DNA of 64,000 nucleotides, taken from the NCBI GenBank assembly GCA_018524725.1, contig JAEUWP010000602.1:248001-312000 (forward strand), written 5' to 3'. The translations under genes and the position numbers were made by a program. This DNA is from Podaxis mareebaensis. Its lineage: Eukaryota > Basidiomycota > Agaricomycetes > Agaricales > Agaricaceae. This document shows, one piece after another, positions 11,381-23,316 of the stretch (its first letter is position 1; the number at the start of each line of letters is the position of its first letter). The notes under the pieces are model-generated. The model was not told where the DNA came from, did not search any database, and saw only the letters and a list, made by a program, of their open reading frames with translations.

Positions 11381-12011
11381 GAGCGGTTTTGACTAGCCGT
11401 ACGCGGGGTGTGATTTGAGAATGGTTAAAGGGGGATGATCGCAACGACATGTATGCCGTTCATTATGTACCCAGGCGTCGTATCCAAGCACCTCGCAACC
11501 TTGTACGAGCAAGAACAAGCTCAATTGTTCAGGGCAAGCGGACTCGCTTGAGCCTTGTTCCCTTTTTTGTGTGATTGTATCTATTTTTAGTTGTATTGGC
11601 GTGGAAATTTGTGGGTGCCCTTGTTTTCCCTTCTCTCTGCGACCGACCTCGCAACGTGTCACCAATCTGAGGCTAAGTACATATGTCTTGAATTATTTGT
11701 TCTCAACTGCCTCGAGCCTGTGATCAGAGACTATGTTAGATTGCCATGTATGGTAGTGTACAGCCAAGGAGCACAAGGTGCTTACAGCCGTTGAAAGTAC
11801 AGGTCCGTTGATGCAGATAAGATTATATATAGTTGCAAACAAAATGATGGGAGTTGGAAATAGATACAACAGCTGTAGTGGATTAAACAGAGACTAGGAT
11901 TGTCGAGATGCCCGCCCATCTAGGGCGGAACGTAACACAATGCCAGCAAGCAGATTAGAAGCCACGATTAAAATCGAAATATTTTTGAAGAGTAAGAGTC
12001 ATTAGACCTCT
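11381..12011. other. Intergenic region
   Basis: Upstream side of the orphan gene and downstream side of the second Cys-rich gene. No supportable gene. Minus frame 11393-11665 is open but lacks an ATG-based, protein-like reading. Confidence 0.45.
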
Positions 12012-12385
12012 CTATGCAGGGCTCTGACATTTCATGCCCAGGCCACGAGCTTTCACCATGCAATTCGAGCATTCCGTGTCTGATATCCTGATTGGATTGC
12101 GGACAGGAAGGGCCATCAGTCGTTTGCAACTTCCGGGGCAAGCTGTGGCGCAAATGAGCATCCCATACGGCAGAAGTCCCGTCAAGAACTCACCACTCGT
12201 GTTGTGGACATGCCTTCGGCTAAATATGCAATTGTGTTCTAGACAGTCGTGGGTCCGGGTGGACATGGCTTCGAAATGCTGGCAAACAGAGTGGTAGCGG
12301 CCGTCAATAATCTAGTGGCAAAAGGATGTAAGAGACGGCCAAGCAGCATTCACGGGTGGCATTTGGGACAAACATTGTGGCACAT
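12012..12385 (-). CDS. Small cysteine-rich protein, second member of the MC-start type
   Basis: An 86-residue protein from three exons (12374-12385, 12194-12311, 12012-12142). The first exon encodes only MCHN. Its donor GTTTGT is the one that keeps frame with the next exon; the better-looking GTGAAT donor further on leads to stops. The order of motifs matches the gene at 6512-6947: MC start, Y-x2-C-x-HF (YHSVCQHFE), DC-x4-C-x-FSRRH, C-x3-C (ACPGSCKR) and a final C-x2-C (ECSNCM). There is no signal peptide, so a cytosolic or nuclear metal-binding role is possible but unproven. It is preceded by a TATATAAA-like element about 75 bp upstream on the coding strand. The first intron is the least certain part. 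Confidence 0.65.
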
Positions 12386-13114
12386 TGTGATAATTAGTCG
12401 AAGAGTTGAATATGAAATTGAGATGTGGGGAAGAGGTTGTGATGAGTCTGGGGAAGCAAGCACGGTTTATATACCTGCCCACACCTCATTGCAATCCCTC
12501 GCTGCACCCAACAAAATAAGCACGCCGATGATGACTGCCAGAACCTCACCCCTGTAAGAGCTTCGCACACTGATCTTGGGTAGTATAATTACCTTATCTG
12601 TACGGATGGATTAGGTATCGCACCGGCGTCTTAGGTATTGCAACTGGTGGTTTGCTTACCCTAGAACATGTGCCGTCTCTCGGCTTGCGATCGATGAAGA
12701 ACGAGTTGATGGACGTTGAAAGCCACTCACTGCATGCTTGAAACAGCAAAGTCTAGAGAGCCCATCAAACGGACTTGGAGATGACATCTAATTTAGTTCA
12801 TAACCTCGACATTTGAGCAGAGAGCAACGCGGTTGAAAGCTTGTGAGGCAAGACTCGTGACCTGGGATTCCGGACTTGTGAAGTGCAAGTTTCATCTGGG
12901 ATGATGCCCCTTGTCGCATAGTATGAAATGAAAGGGCGCCACTCCAATCCCTATAAAAATGAGGTAGATAGGGTCCCTCGCGTGCAACCCAAACGTGCGC
13001 TAAGTCGACTTGAAAACACAATGTTATTAGGTTGGATTCACCAAGACACGGGAGCGTATTAAAAAAGTCAGAAATATAGACACATAACCTCCTACTCAAA
13101 AGAACGTAACATGG
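12386..13114. other. Intergenic region between the Cys-rich gene and MRP21
   Basis: Contains the promoter of the minus-strand Cys-rich gene (TATATAAA-like box near 12467-12474 read on the minus strand). The open minus frame 12788-13099 has no recognisable content. No other feature seen. Confidence 0.4.
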
Positions 13115-13727
13115 TTATGCCCCACGGTCGCGCATTTTCATCACTAGCTGCACTTTTTTGCGGACCTATGAAACAGGCATTTGCACAGCTCAGAACTCCG
13201 GGATTATTATGGGACCGAAACGGATGACGCACCTCGTTGGCAAATTGATTCCGCCAACGCTCACTCGCAAGCCTCCGGCGTTTGTAACCCTTCTTCTCGT
13301 GTCTCTCCGTCATCCTCAGCTGGTACTTGACTTTGTTCCGAGAAAGGATACCATCAAGCATCCTAAGTGCGTCGCCTACATCCTTTTTTACATGCACAGT
13401 CCGTCCTAAGGATTGCATTAAAACTTGAAACTGTGGCCCCGGGGAAGACTACGCACCAGAATATGGATTGGGCGTGGACTGGTTCGCTATGAGGTGGTTC
13501 GCCATCTCTGACATGGCGCGACCTGAACTCCGAAGCCATAGATCATTCTTGGAGTCGGTAATTTCTGTAATGTTCGCCACCTTCGGGAACTCGGAGGTCA
13601 AGGGGGACTGTCTAGGAGAAGTCATGTTGGAGAGGGAACGTATGTGAGGCTTGAAGGCAGGAAGGAGGGTTGACCGGGAAGGGGAAAAAGCGAGGCGACA
13701 GAGAGAAAGGAGTTTGGATGACGACAT
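13115..13727 (-). CDS. MRP21: Mitochondrial small-subunit ribosomal protein bS21m (MRP21)
   Basis: Component of the mitochondrial ribosome small subunit, homologous to bacterial S21. Three exons (13457-13727, 13233-13405, 13115-13165) give 164 residues. The first about 35 residues are rich in Arg/Ser/Leu and lack acidic residues (MSSSKLLSLCRLAFSPSRS), as expected for a mitochondrial targeting sequence. The S21 core follows: GRTVHVKKDVGDALRMLDGI, then NKVKYQLRMTERHEKKGYKR, ending VRKKVQLV and a basic tail. An in-frame ATG further upstream (13847) would add a hydrophobic extension; the start at 13727 gives a better presequence. It is divergent from GIR2 across a 182-bp gap, suggesting a shared promoter. 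Confidence 0.93.
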
Positions 13728-13909
13728 GGCCGTAAATGAGATGTACACCGCGAACTGTCTTGACCGTCCAGACAGCTCGAGCGAGAATCCAACAAGAATC
13801 ACAAAATGTGGCCGTCGCGCAAAACGGAAACGCCGCCTCGGGGTCACGTGGTACCATCCTCATCCCATGTCTAGATCTCAGATTATCTCCCCGTTTGTCT
13901 TCCGTAACA
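13728..13909. promoter_or_regulatory. Short bidirectional promoter MRP21/GIR2
   Basis: A 182-bp gap between divergent start codons with no room for separate promoters. It contains a CACGTG E-box-type hexamer in GGTCACGTGGTACC near 13844. Joint regulation is inferred from spacing only. Confidence 0.55.
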
Positions 13910-14962
13910 ATGCCCTCCGACGTCCTGACTGAGGAATTGGAGGTTGGTTCATCTTCTTGACCACGCACCTCTATTGACCGTGGCACCACGGCAGGTTTTG
14001 GAAGCCATCTACCCTACCGAGCTCACCAGTTTGTATCATGCAATTCATTCCCAGCCGCGAGCCGCCACGCTGAGATTCATGCAAAGAGCTCTCCGACACC
14101 GACGTTCAGATCGCAGCAGAACCAGAAGAGGTTGAGGACGGCGCTGAACCTCGTGCGTCGCCAATGTCCCCTTCTGCGCATTAATACACTCATCGCCGAA
14201 ATAAGCCAGTCAAAATCACTCTGAAAGTGCATTACACCGATGACTATCCTCAGTCCATACCAGAGCTCTCTTTGGACCCCATCGACACGGAGTATAGCGA
14301 CGACGAAATCGACCAACTTCTCAAAGAATTGCGAGACGTGGTATGTCCGAGTATATGCTCATGCATCCCATTTACTGATTGGGCCAAGGGTCAAGATAAT
14401 CTCGGAATGGCCATGACCTTTACCCTTGTTTCTCATCTTCGAGAGCAATTATCAAGACTTCTCCGAGAACGAATTGAAAGACGTAAAAAGGAAGAGCAGG
14501 AGAAGGAGCGTTTGGAACTTGAGGTATGACCAAATATCACTAGTTCGAGACCCAATGCCTCGGTTCACGCTATTCAAGGCTGAAGCGGCGCGTACACGAG
14601 GCACACCAGTGACAGTAGAGTCGTTCAGAACGTGGAAAGCCAAGTTCGATAAGGAAATATCACAAAAGAAGTCTGTAGAGGAAGAAGAGAAGTTGAAGGC
14701 GCTGACCCCCAAAGAACGCGAGGAGTACAAGAAGTATGCAACCAGGCTTACTGGTACGACGCTCCACAACCGTTCTATCTTGAAGCCGCTTGCTCACGAT
14801 GATATGATCCCAGGACGGCAACTGTTCGAACGTAACAGACACCTTGAGGATGAGAGCCTGATGGAAGAAGGCACAGTCTCTGTTGATGTCAGCCAATACG
14901 AGAGGACAAGGGTAGAGGAGCAAGAAGAAAACGAAGGTGTAACATTCAGTGATAGTGACTGA
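13910..14962 (+). CDS. GIR2: RWD-domain protein GIR2/RWDD1 (Rbg-DRG GTPase and Gcn1 partner)
   Basis: Small acidic RWD protein. Yeast Gir2 binds the Rbg2 GTPase and Gcn1 and influences Gcn2 activation on stalled ribosomes. Seven exons close in frame: 13910-13942, 13995-14028, 14087-14152, 14210-14340, 14389-14523, 14579-14753 and 14814-14962, giving 240 residues. The RWD fold is marked by EELEVLEAIYPTEL at the N-terminus, then HYTDDYPQSIPELSLDPID and LGMAMTFTLVSHLREQLSRL. A long charged helix follows (ERIERRKKEEQEKERLELE) and then FRTWKAKFDKEI, the conserved RWDD1/Gir2 segment before an acidic tail ending TFSDSD. The first exon encodes only 11 residues. It sits in the same window as GCN3, another component of amino-acid control, but they are 8 kb apart and not coordinated by position. 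Confidence 0.93.
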
Positions 14963-15030
14963 TCTAATACCACCACAATAATTATACACGGGATTATCTA
15001 TCCATAAATTATACGTCCGTGTTCTAGTTT

Positions 15031-16826
15031 TCACAAGCCCTGTAGAATCCCTGCCTCACCCCCGGTCCCATCAATAATACCTTCTTCGAACAGCTCCCGG
15101 CAGCCTAAATGCGACTGCCCTTCCTCCCTCAACCATCCGTCGGCGTCAGTAAATATTTTTCCCCCTCTGGGTGCGAGGTCGTGCACTATGTCATCTCCCA
15201 TCAGCCTCAACCATTCCAGGACCGGTTGAGTTGTCCATCGATTCACGTAGCCGTTCCCGCCGGCTTGAAACCAACCTAGGTGGCCGCCCCCTGTGGTGAG
15301 TCCCATTATGACAAAGGGATTGCCTCCGCCGTCCATAGGCACGTGGCGAATGATGGGATCGTCTGCAGCATTAATAGCGAGATATGGAACCCGAACCTCT
15401 CGGATAATATGATGGGTCGACATGCATCGGTAGTATTCGCGGGATGATGGGAAAGGGAAGACTGGGGGTGGACCACCTGCAATACTTGTGAAGGTGTTGT
15501 CGAACTCTTCTAGAGTTGGGTTCTTGAGAACGACTGCTTTGGCAGCAGCCTGGGCTACATAATGGTCTGGATCGGCCGACAAAGATTTATAGTGCCGTTT
15601 GAGCAGATTCAACAGGTTTCCACCCATGCCTTTGGAGTAAACGTGTTTTCCAAGGTACGAACTCAATAATCTGAAGTGAAGAGAGTTGGGTAAACAGAAC
15701 AAGCGTCTGGAAATCGCGAGATTCTGACCTGTCGTTGTTATCTTCGAGATCCCAAGGCTATGTAATTCCATCAGCGAAGCCTGCCACACAGAAATGCGGA
15801 GTAAGACCCACACAACCCAACGCACACGCAGCATGGAACCGTGCGTTTTCTTTGTCCTCGCCAAGATATCTTGTAATCACGTTGGAGCCGAGTGAGAACC
15901 CAAGGGCCAATAACGGCGCCTTTGGATATCGATTAGCAATATACAATAGGGCATTACGGGTATCATCCGTATGCCCTGCGGAATAGAATCGCGAACTGGT
16001 GATAGGAACCCCGGCGCCTGTAGTGGACACGTTTAATTGTCAAGAAACCTCGTCGGAAATAACGTCCAGTTGGAAGACCTACATCCTCGGAAGTTAATCA
16101 CCACTGCGCGATATCCCAGTCCTCCTTTCTCCTTCGGCAAGATGGCCCGGCTAAGGATAGCTCGAACATAAGGTTCATGCGACCCTTGACATCATCCTCA
16201 GACGAACTGAAAGGGAATGTCGAACGGATAACGAGCTCCTACCTCCGGTCAAACCGTGTTGAACGACAATGACAGGTGTGTCATCCTTCAGGTGCGGGTT
16301 GCCTTCAACATCTGCAGGGGCGAAGTCAAGGCCACTAAAGAGTGGAATCGATTAGATTGAGAGCCACGTGGGTATCCCTGACTTACAGGGTACCACCATC
16401 TGCGAGTTGCAAGTATATCCTATTCCTCCTCAGACAAAGACGTTATGAGATATAACCAACCCACTTACCTCTTATACCATACTTTTTCGTGCTTCGAGAA
16501 GTCGCCCAGTACACAGTATATGGTTTGTAGATGCCCGCTGTAGCGAGGTTTGTCGTCAGCCCTAACCTCTACATGTCATGTGGCAACACTCACTTGAATA
16601 GCCACCATAAAGGCTTAAAATCCTTGAAGACACTCGGCACACTCGTTTCTACCAGCTCTCGGATCGAGCGCTGCTCCACCCCGTCTTCGTCCTTCTTGCG
16701 TACAGAAAGGGTAACAGGCTTTGCGGGAAAGTGAATCGTCGTGTTAAAGCTGGGGAACTTGCTGCTGGCGATAGAAAAGATTGTGGCCATGATACCGAGT
16801 CCGTACAAGCTGAACAGGGCGCCCAT
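15031..16826 (-). CDS. Alpha/beta hydrolase of the EHT1/EEB1/YMR210W (ABHD1/3) family
   Basis: Probable medium-chain acyltransferase/esterase making or cleaving fatty-acid ethyl esters or acylglycerols, membrane anchored. The first exon (16594-16826) starts MGALFSLYG with a hydrophobic N-terminus, then the family stretch FKPLWWLFK; the next exon gives GHLQTIYCVLGDF. Further on VIVVQHGLTG forms the oxyanion region and ALGFSLGSNV (about 15880-15910) is the nucleophile elbow with the catalytic serine. The catalytic Asp is in NAADDPIIR and the His in TTGGGHLGW. The arrangement of HGLTG, GFSLGS, AADD and GGHLGW matches the family throughout. At least six introns are present and some internal borders (15660-16090) were not fixed exactly. 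The C-terminus lacks the usual extra helices after GHLGW beyond about 75 residues. Confidence 0.88.
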
Positions 16827-18104
16827 CTAAGGGTACTGTCACTGTGGGGAGTTCAAGAATCACGAACGACAGTAAGGGTGGTCCTAATTCAAGGCGGTAG
16901 TGGTGTGAATCAGAACGATCACGCCTAACGACGTGCTGGCGCAGCAGGCTAGTGGTGGGGAGCTGAAGCGGAAGCGAGGATGAAGTTTGAAACGTCGTCG
17001 AACGTCCTCTGATCTTATTAACTCTTAGCTTGATCCCCATCCGAGGCTTCTGGGAAATTGCACGGGCACGTGTTTTGTTCTCTATCACCGGGCCAGTGCC
17101 AGCCTAAGCCAGCCCGAGTGCGGTCCTACAGAAAGCGGCGGGATGGTGGACGGCATGGTTCGACGGGGGCTGCTGTTCCCCTATCGGCATTCTTTGCCAG
17201 TGGACACCTGGGAGGAGAAAACCGCAAAACTCTTATCTCGAGCTACAGAACAGGGCCCATAGGAGAGTCATGATCCTTGTGATGCTTCAGACGACATCAT
17301 CTTACCCGGAGTTGGATGTCTCCCGGAGAGGAGGGAGGTGACACATGTCTCTTCGTGTCAAAATCAGGTTCAAACTACGACCCTGACCAAGAAAGTATTA
17401 CATATTTTGCCCGCGTGCTCGAGACAAGTGCGAGGTATACAAGTACTTGTATCAAATGGCGCTAGCTATGCAGTATCATGATAATGCCATATGCCTAGAG
17501 GCAAATTTCGCCAACGTAGTGTGCGAGACCACCACCATCTTCGAAGCACAGTCCCACTTGGATTCATATCTGAGCTTAACCTGTCGCGCTCACGCTGTCG
17601 CTTGGGAGGAGCTATCATCCTGGGATTTGTGAATGTCGTGTCCCAGATATGGGGACCATATACATTTATATTAGTATTATTATCTGTTCCAATCTCGGCC
17701 GGAGCGACAACCGCCTGCTAATATAGCTGCGCACGCTAGGCCCGGGCTCGTCGGAGTGATTCGAGGTACACACACAGGAGTATCGCTCGTCACATCCTCG
17801 AGATATCATGCTCAAAAATTGCCTTCAAATGAAACGAGAATAGGTACAGTGGGAAGCGTCGTCCCGATGTGGAGGGGAGAGGGGTGTGTATCTGGAATCT
17901 GGTGAGTGAAATACGAACGAGCACGAATGCCGAGGGATCCGCGGGTAAGATACACGTTCCACCGAAAACGAGTGACAAATCCAGCTTGTAATCACTGAAT
18001 GTTGTTTAAGTATCTGGGTTGGCTCTTTTCGACAAACAACCGAAGACGAAGGGACATTTCGATCGCTAAATTTAGTGTAAGAAGGACCGATCGTTTGCCT
18101 TTGT
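16827..18104. other. Intergenic region
   Basis: Promoter side of the alpha/beta hydrolase gene, with no convincing gene. The minus frame 17825-18217 may contain the 3' end of the weak gene described next. Otherwise nothing recognised. Confidence 0.4.
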
Positions 18105-18840
18105 CTAATTATGCTTCTGAAGTTCGGAAATCGTCCTCGAGGTGACCGTATTGACATCGCAAGTTCGAAAATAGTCGGCAGGTGGTTGAACGGGGTTTTG
18201 CCTTGAAGGTAGGACACTGAGATGCAAACACGAGGACCTGGATGTCATATTTAAACACAGAGTCCGCGTGGAAATCAAGGCGATGTGCGGTGTAGCTGAT
18301 CCAGCCGTCCGTGTATTGCTTTGTGACTTGCAGGAAGAAATTAAACCCTCGGCAGCAGACCTCAAGCCAGCAAACCTCGTGGTCATTGTACCTGCTGGAA
18401 GATAGAGCGGGTTGAAATGGGTCCGTAGCCAGGTGTATCTGAGGAGTCAAGTTGAAGAGACCTCCAGATCATGGACTGGAACATTCGAGGTATCGTGGCA
18501 TAGGATGTTGAGCGGTACAGAACTTTTGAGGTGTGGCATCAATGAACGAGATGTCAGCCTACAGGCGGGATAATACATCGCGCGCAGCGTCATGTGCTAC
18601 ATCCTTCCACCGAGTTCCCAGGAAGAGCGGCATGGGGGTCGCAACAGACGAGGGAATGCGGATTGGCACCAAGAACGGGACTCGCAAATCGAGGTGGTTG
18701 GCAGGCTGATAAGAATAGGAACCATGGCTTGGGACCAACGTTGCAGTGTAAGGATGGAAGCTAGCGCAACAATTCAACGTTAACATTGAGGACACGGATG
18801 CGACAGTCAGAATCAACAATTGGTGCAGTCACGTGGAACC
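18105..18840 (-). CDS. Possible spliced gene, product unknown (weak)
   Basis: Several adjoining minus-strand fragments read like protein and are separated by plausible splice sites: FHVTAPIVDSDCRIRVLN, then after an acceptor near 18705 PANHLDLRVPFLVPIRIPSS and LFLGTRWKDVAHDAARDVLS, and further on YNDHEVCWLEVCCRGFNFF with KQYTDGWISYTAHRLDFHAD. I could not find the start codon, the terminal exon or a fully closed model, and no family was recognised. The coding-like composition over about 600 nt is the only support. It would be divergent from the plus-strand gene at 19041. Confidence 0.3.
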
Positions 18841-19040
18841 ACTACCATGTTTGAACCGCGTTGGAGAGTAGAGTACATATCTTGGAGAGGGCGATCCACC
18901 CTGTCTTTCACTCGCATTCACATAGGCTCACTGAATTAATTACAGAGGCTTGAACCTGGTATTGCAAGGAAGTCCACCTCAACCTCATGTCATAATTTTC
19001 TGTGCGTATGCTGCAAGGGCTAGATGTAACCTTGTTATTA

Positions 19041-22000
19041 ATGCCTACAGATCAGGGAATGTTGGACGCTATAATGATTGAGCAAAACACCATACAGCCT
19101 CCATCACCAACCGCATCCGATACGTCAGATGACGTGTATAATCAGGACAATGCACGGGTTCACTTTGGCCCGTTCAAGACCCCCGAGAAACGACTCGCCG
19201 CAATCGTTGCAGTGCCTGATCCGGAGGTCGACAACGTACGTCCTGCTTCCTCCATTGAGCAGTCGGGACAGAGATCGCGGTCATTGTCTCCGTCTACCTC
19301 CACAGCTTCCGACGAAATCATGGACGTTGAACGACTGGTTGGCCTTGGCGAGGAACAAGAGGAAAGGGACAGGAGGATGAATATAGGAACGCCGGAGCCC
19401 AGTGGTTTGCCATATGATGACGGCGAGTCAAACGTGTCTGCCAATCACTATCTTCCATTAACAATGCCTGCAGAACCTTCTTCTGCACTGGCTAGTCGAC
19501 TTCTACGCGCTCTTGATAATCCTTCGCCTCCTCCCAGTCCCACACTCCTGCCCATGCCCAATGATGCCGAAGAAACGGAGGCTGATGGGGAAGATGGGAT
19601 GGATTCTGCTGCAGAAAGCGAAACGTTACCCGCCGCTCTAGTCTTTCCGCCTCTCACGACTACACCTCAAACTACACCCCCTCCTTCCATCTCCCGGGTC
19701 AACAGCGAACCTGACCTAATGACGTTTGATTCATTTGATGATGGGTTAGAACCTGTTGCTTCCCTATCTACTCGACCAGCAGCTGCAGCACAAGCTCCTC
19801 CAAGTCCTTTCTCTTTCCTGGATGACCCTGCTCTAAATGGCGTTACGCCACACCGAACCATGGAATCTTTTCCAGGCCGTACAGATATCCTTGTTGACGT
19901 CCAGGATGAGGCAACTGACGTTGTTTCAACCGAAGTAGAGCAGCAAAATGGTCGCCAAGAAGACAAGAGCTCTAGTGAAAGTAGTCCTTCCGCGGCTGAC
20001 CCCTCAGAGAGACCGGAACCCATTGTTCCGGCCTCTGAACCAGTTCTCAATGCTCCTCCAGATCCGGACGACCAACCATCGGGAACAGAGGTCCAAAATA
20101 CATCGACACCAGACGAACTTCCTCACACGCCTCTGCGACGTTCTTCCCGGCCACGAAAGAGCGCGACACCTCACATTCTCAAATACTTAGCTGCCACGAG
20201 CCCTAGCACGGACCAAATTTCACCCCGGCTGTCAACACCACGGTCAAGTGCGGAAACGCGGAAAAACAGGAAGGGGAAAGAACGGGCTATGTCACCATTC
20301 AAATGTGATGCGGACATGGAACCAGAGGATGCAAACGTATCAAAGCCTGATCTATTCAGGTTGGACGAGCGGCCATCTGACGTGAAGGCTCAACGGCGAT
20401 ATTCAAGATCACCTGTCCGTCGAGAATTCACGAGGGAGCTGGGCTCATTGTCCCCTCAATCGGCTGATTTTCTTGCTCAGCTGGTTCCGTCCGCGCCAGC
20501 GACTACAACAGAGTTGGCATCACTATGCGATCCCGAACCTTCAGTATATGCGTCATCATCCACCTCAAAACAGGCCCCACCCTCCGAAACTCCTTCCGAT
20601 TCCTCGCCCAATCAAAATATTCAGAATCCGGCTCTATCTCGACCAGTCACTGACTCGACTACCTCAAACGATACGACCCGACTTTCGAGTCCCGCACGAG
20701 TACCTTCCACCCCCCAGAGACCCTATACCCCACGTTCACCCTCCAAACTACGACTTCAGTCCACTCCATTGGACGATCCTGTTCGCACACCCGCGCGGAG
20801 AATACCTATCGAGCAAGCCATCGCAGAAGGACATGTATCTCCGCAGAAATTATCACGTCTGCAATCGGGCACCCCCGCTCCCGTCAGCATATTTACAGGT
20901 CAGGCCATGCCCGTCTTGAATATGTCCCTGAAGGGCGATTCGAGTCCTGCTCGCAGAGTCTTTGCTGCACCACCTACTGACGGCCAGATAGCGCCACGTC
21001 TGGGGAGTCCTAACAAATCTCGGTTAGGTGATTCTGTCAGCCGACAAGTAGGTCAGGTCAGCACGGCGTCTGACTCACAGAAGACCACAACATCTCGACC
21101 AGCCAAATTGCCTTTTCCTTTGGTTGCTGCACCTAAATTGCAGTCAAGTGCAAAACAGAGTGACGGCAAATCCGGCGAATCTTCTGTTTCGAGTAGTCCA
21201 GCCAAATCCTCACTGAAGCAGGCCACAAGCCGAATCCCACGCAAGAAGCCGTATTCCCGACCAAATGTCGTTCCTGCCGCTACCGAGCAAAAGACTCTGC
21301 AGAAACCTACGACCACGCGAATAGTGAATTCCTCCAAGTCCGCGGGTGCAAGTACATCTAAGAAACCTACGCTCGTGTCTCGGGCAGCTGTGGTATGTTC
21401 TTGAGTCTCAGGGTCGTATTCATATTTGAAATGCCAATTAGGGCGCTCAAACCGAGACAACTACATCGAGCAGAAAGAGAGTAATCAGGGCTGTGGATCT
21501 CTCTAAACCGACCACGAGCAAACAGGGCAACTCGATCCCTAGTTCCTCCTCCCCAGATACAACACCTCCTTCCACCGATTCCACGACGGATGCCGATGCG
21601 GTATCAGCGGCCGGAAATCTCAAGCGAAAGAGATTAGATTCAAAATCTGCCCCTGCTGCCAGCTCGCGGCTGACGAACTTACAACAAGTTAGCACCGTTA
21701 CACCATCTATATCTACGACTGGCGTCGCTCGGCCTACCGCTTCTTTATCAATGAGGGCCAGCAGACCCATTTCTGGCCCAAAAACTTCGGCCCAAATAGC
21801 ACAGAAACCCACTGTAAAGAAGTTCAGACGAGTGATGTCTCCAGAGCCCCCAGCATCTCTAGCACTCGTCCCTGAAGAAGCACCCCAGTCGACTACGCTA
21901 TCATTGCCAGAACCAAATGCTGAAGAGCAAATTCCAAAAGAGGAATCAGAACAGCCTCTATCATCGGGTGAAGACAAGATCATGTCTCCACCTACGAAGG

Positions 22001-23099
22001 AGACAACAGCACAGATATCTTCTCCCTCACCCACAACCATGACTTCAGTATCTTCACCTCCACCGCCTCACCCGCCACCTCACCCTCCTTTGGTGTTTGT
22101 GATGGACCCACTCTCCCCTGTTTCTGAAACCACTCCCTTGGTAGGAAATACAACCGAGGAAACAGCAACAACAGCTCACGTACGCCGGGCGACGCGCCTA
22201 CGCAAGCCAACACAAGCACAACCTGGTCAAGATGTCTTCAGCAGTGACCCTAACGCTCCTTCCAATACGACACGCCCCCTCCAACGTCGGCGCACGAATA
22301 TCGGTCAGGCCCCGCGCTCAAATATGGATGATATATTTGCTGGTATGAGCATGACTGCATTAAAAGCACTCACTGCACACAATACGATGCGGAACCAGCA
22401 TTATGCCATCGCGAAGCTCGAGACGGAGATTGTGAGGAAAGAAGGTGCCCGACCGGAGAGTCCCGCTGTGAAAATCAAAACAATTGTGCAGAGACAACAG
22501 GAAGAGAGGGTTAGGCAAAGAGAGGAAAGGGCAGCAAGGAGAGCGAAGAGACATGGAGGTACTGATACCATTGGCGATGAGGAGGGGGAGAATGGTGATG
22601 AGGCAGGGTATGACAGTCCGACCCCTGACAATGGTCTGCATGGTGCACGCTTGGAAAAACTGGCGAAGCATCGAAGGGGTGCAGGTGATGAAGAAGAGTA
22701 TGAAACTCCATTAAAGGCAATCGATGGAGGAGTAAATGGGAAGAGAAGAGTAAAATGGGATAAGGGCCTGTTTACGGAGGTGTTTCTGGATGAGGTTGTG
22801 CTTGGGACGAAGGCACCACCGAAGGAGAATGTACCCGCAAAGGGCTGTTTGACAGCAACTGCAAAGGTGAGCCATTTTCTTGGGCCCAAGATTTGATGCA
22901 CTGAGACAAAGATATACAGACCCTACGATTAGACACTTTGGGCAACTTAATAGATCTTGAAAACCCTTTGACAGATCTGACTCAGGAGAACATTGTTGTC
23001 AAGAAATTTATATATGACGACGATGTTGAAGTGGTTCCCCAACCTACAACTCCGGTCGTCAGAAGCACTCGATCAAAGTCAAAGAAAAGCAAGAGTTAA
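19041..23099 (+). CDS. Large disordered Ser/Thr/Pro-rich protein, function unknown
   Basis: Three exons (about 19041-21392, 21442-22866, 22920-23099) encode roughly 1318 residues. Most of the protein is low complexity and rich in Ser, Thr, Pro and acidic residues, with many SP/TP sites typical of proline-directed kinase targets. Conserved-looking islands are VHFGPFKTPEKRL near the N-terminus, several short basic patches (RRSSRPRKSATPHI, RRATRLRKPT), a predicted helical island MDDIFAGMSMTALKALTAHN and a coiled-coil-like RQQEERVRQREERAARRAKR, then RRVKWDKGLF close to the end. The C-terminus is basic (RSTRSKSKKSKS). A nuclear or chromosome-associated scaffold would fit, but this is inference. 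The start is uncertain: ATGs at 19008, 19041 and 19059 are in frame, and GTGCGTATG...TACAG could be an intron ahead of 19050. Confidence 0.75.
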
Positions 23100-23316
23100 T
23101 GAGAATGTTCTGTTAATTTTGTTGTTCGGTGTCTGATTTATACTTGATATCTTCAAATCCGTGTATATAGCTACATCATTGTCATGTGTACTGTTCCTTT
23201 CATTAACGCCTTTATACATACACCAATAACTATATTCTACTCTTTGCAACCTGACCTGAATGTCATATGAGGAACGACCAAACAGGTGGGTCAGCGGTAC
23301 ATGCGAAACAAGTGTT

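Noticed and set aside
12329..12353. GTGAAT donor at 12353 for the first intron of the second Cys-rich gene
   Set aside because: Using it puts the next exon out of frame and into a stop; the earlier GTTTGT donor keeps the shared motif intact.
20473..20919. 148-codon overlapping plus-strand ORF inside the large disordered gene
   Set aside because: Composition mirrors the Pro/Ser codons of the main frame; a shadow frame.
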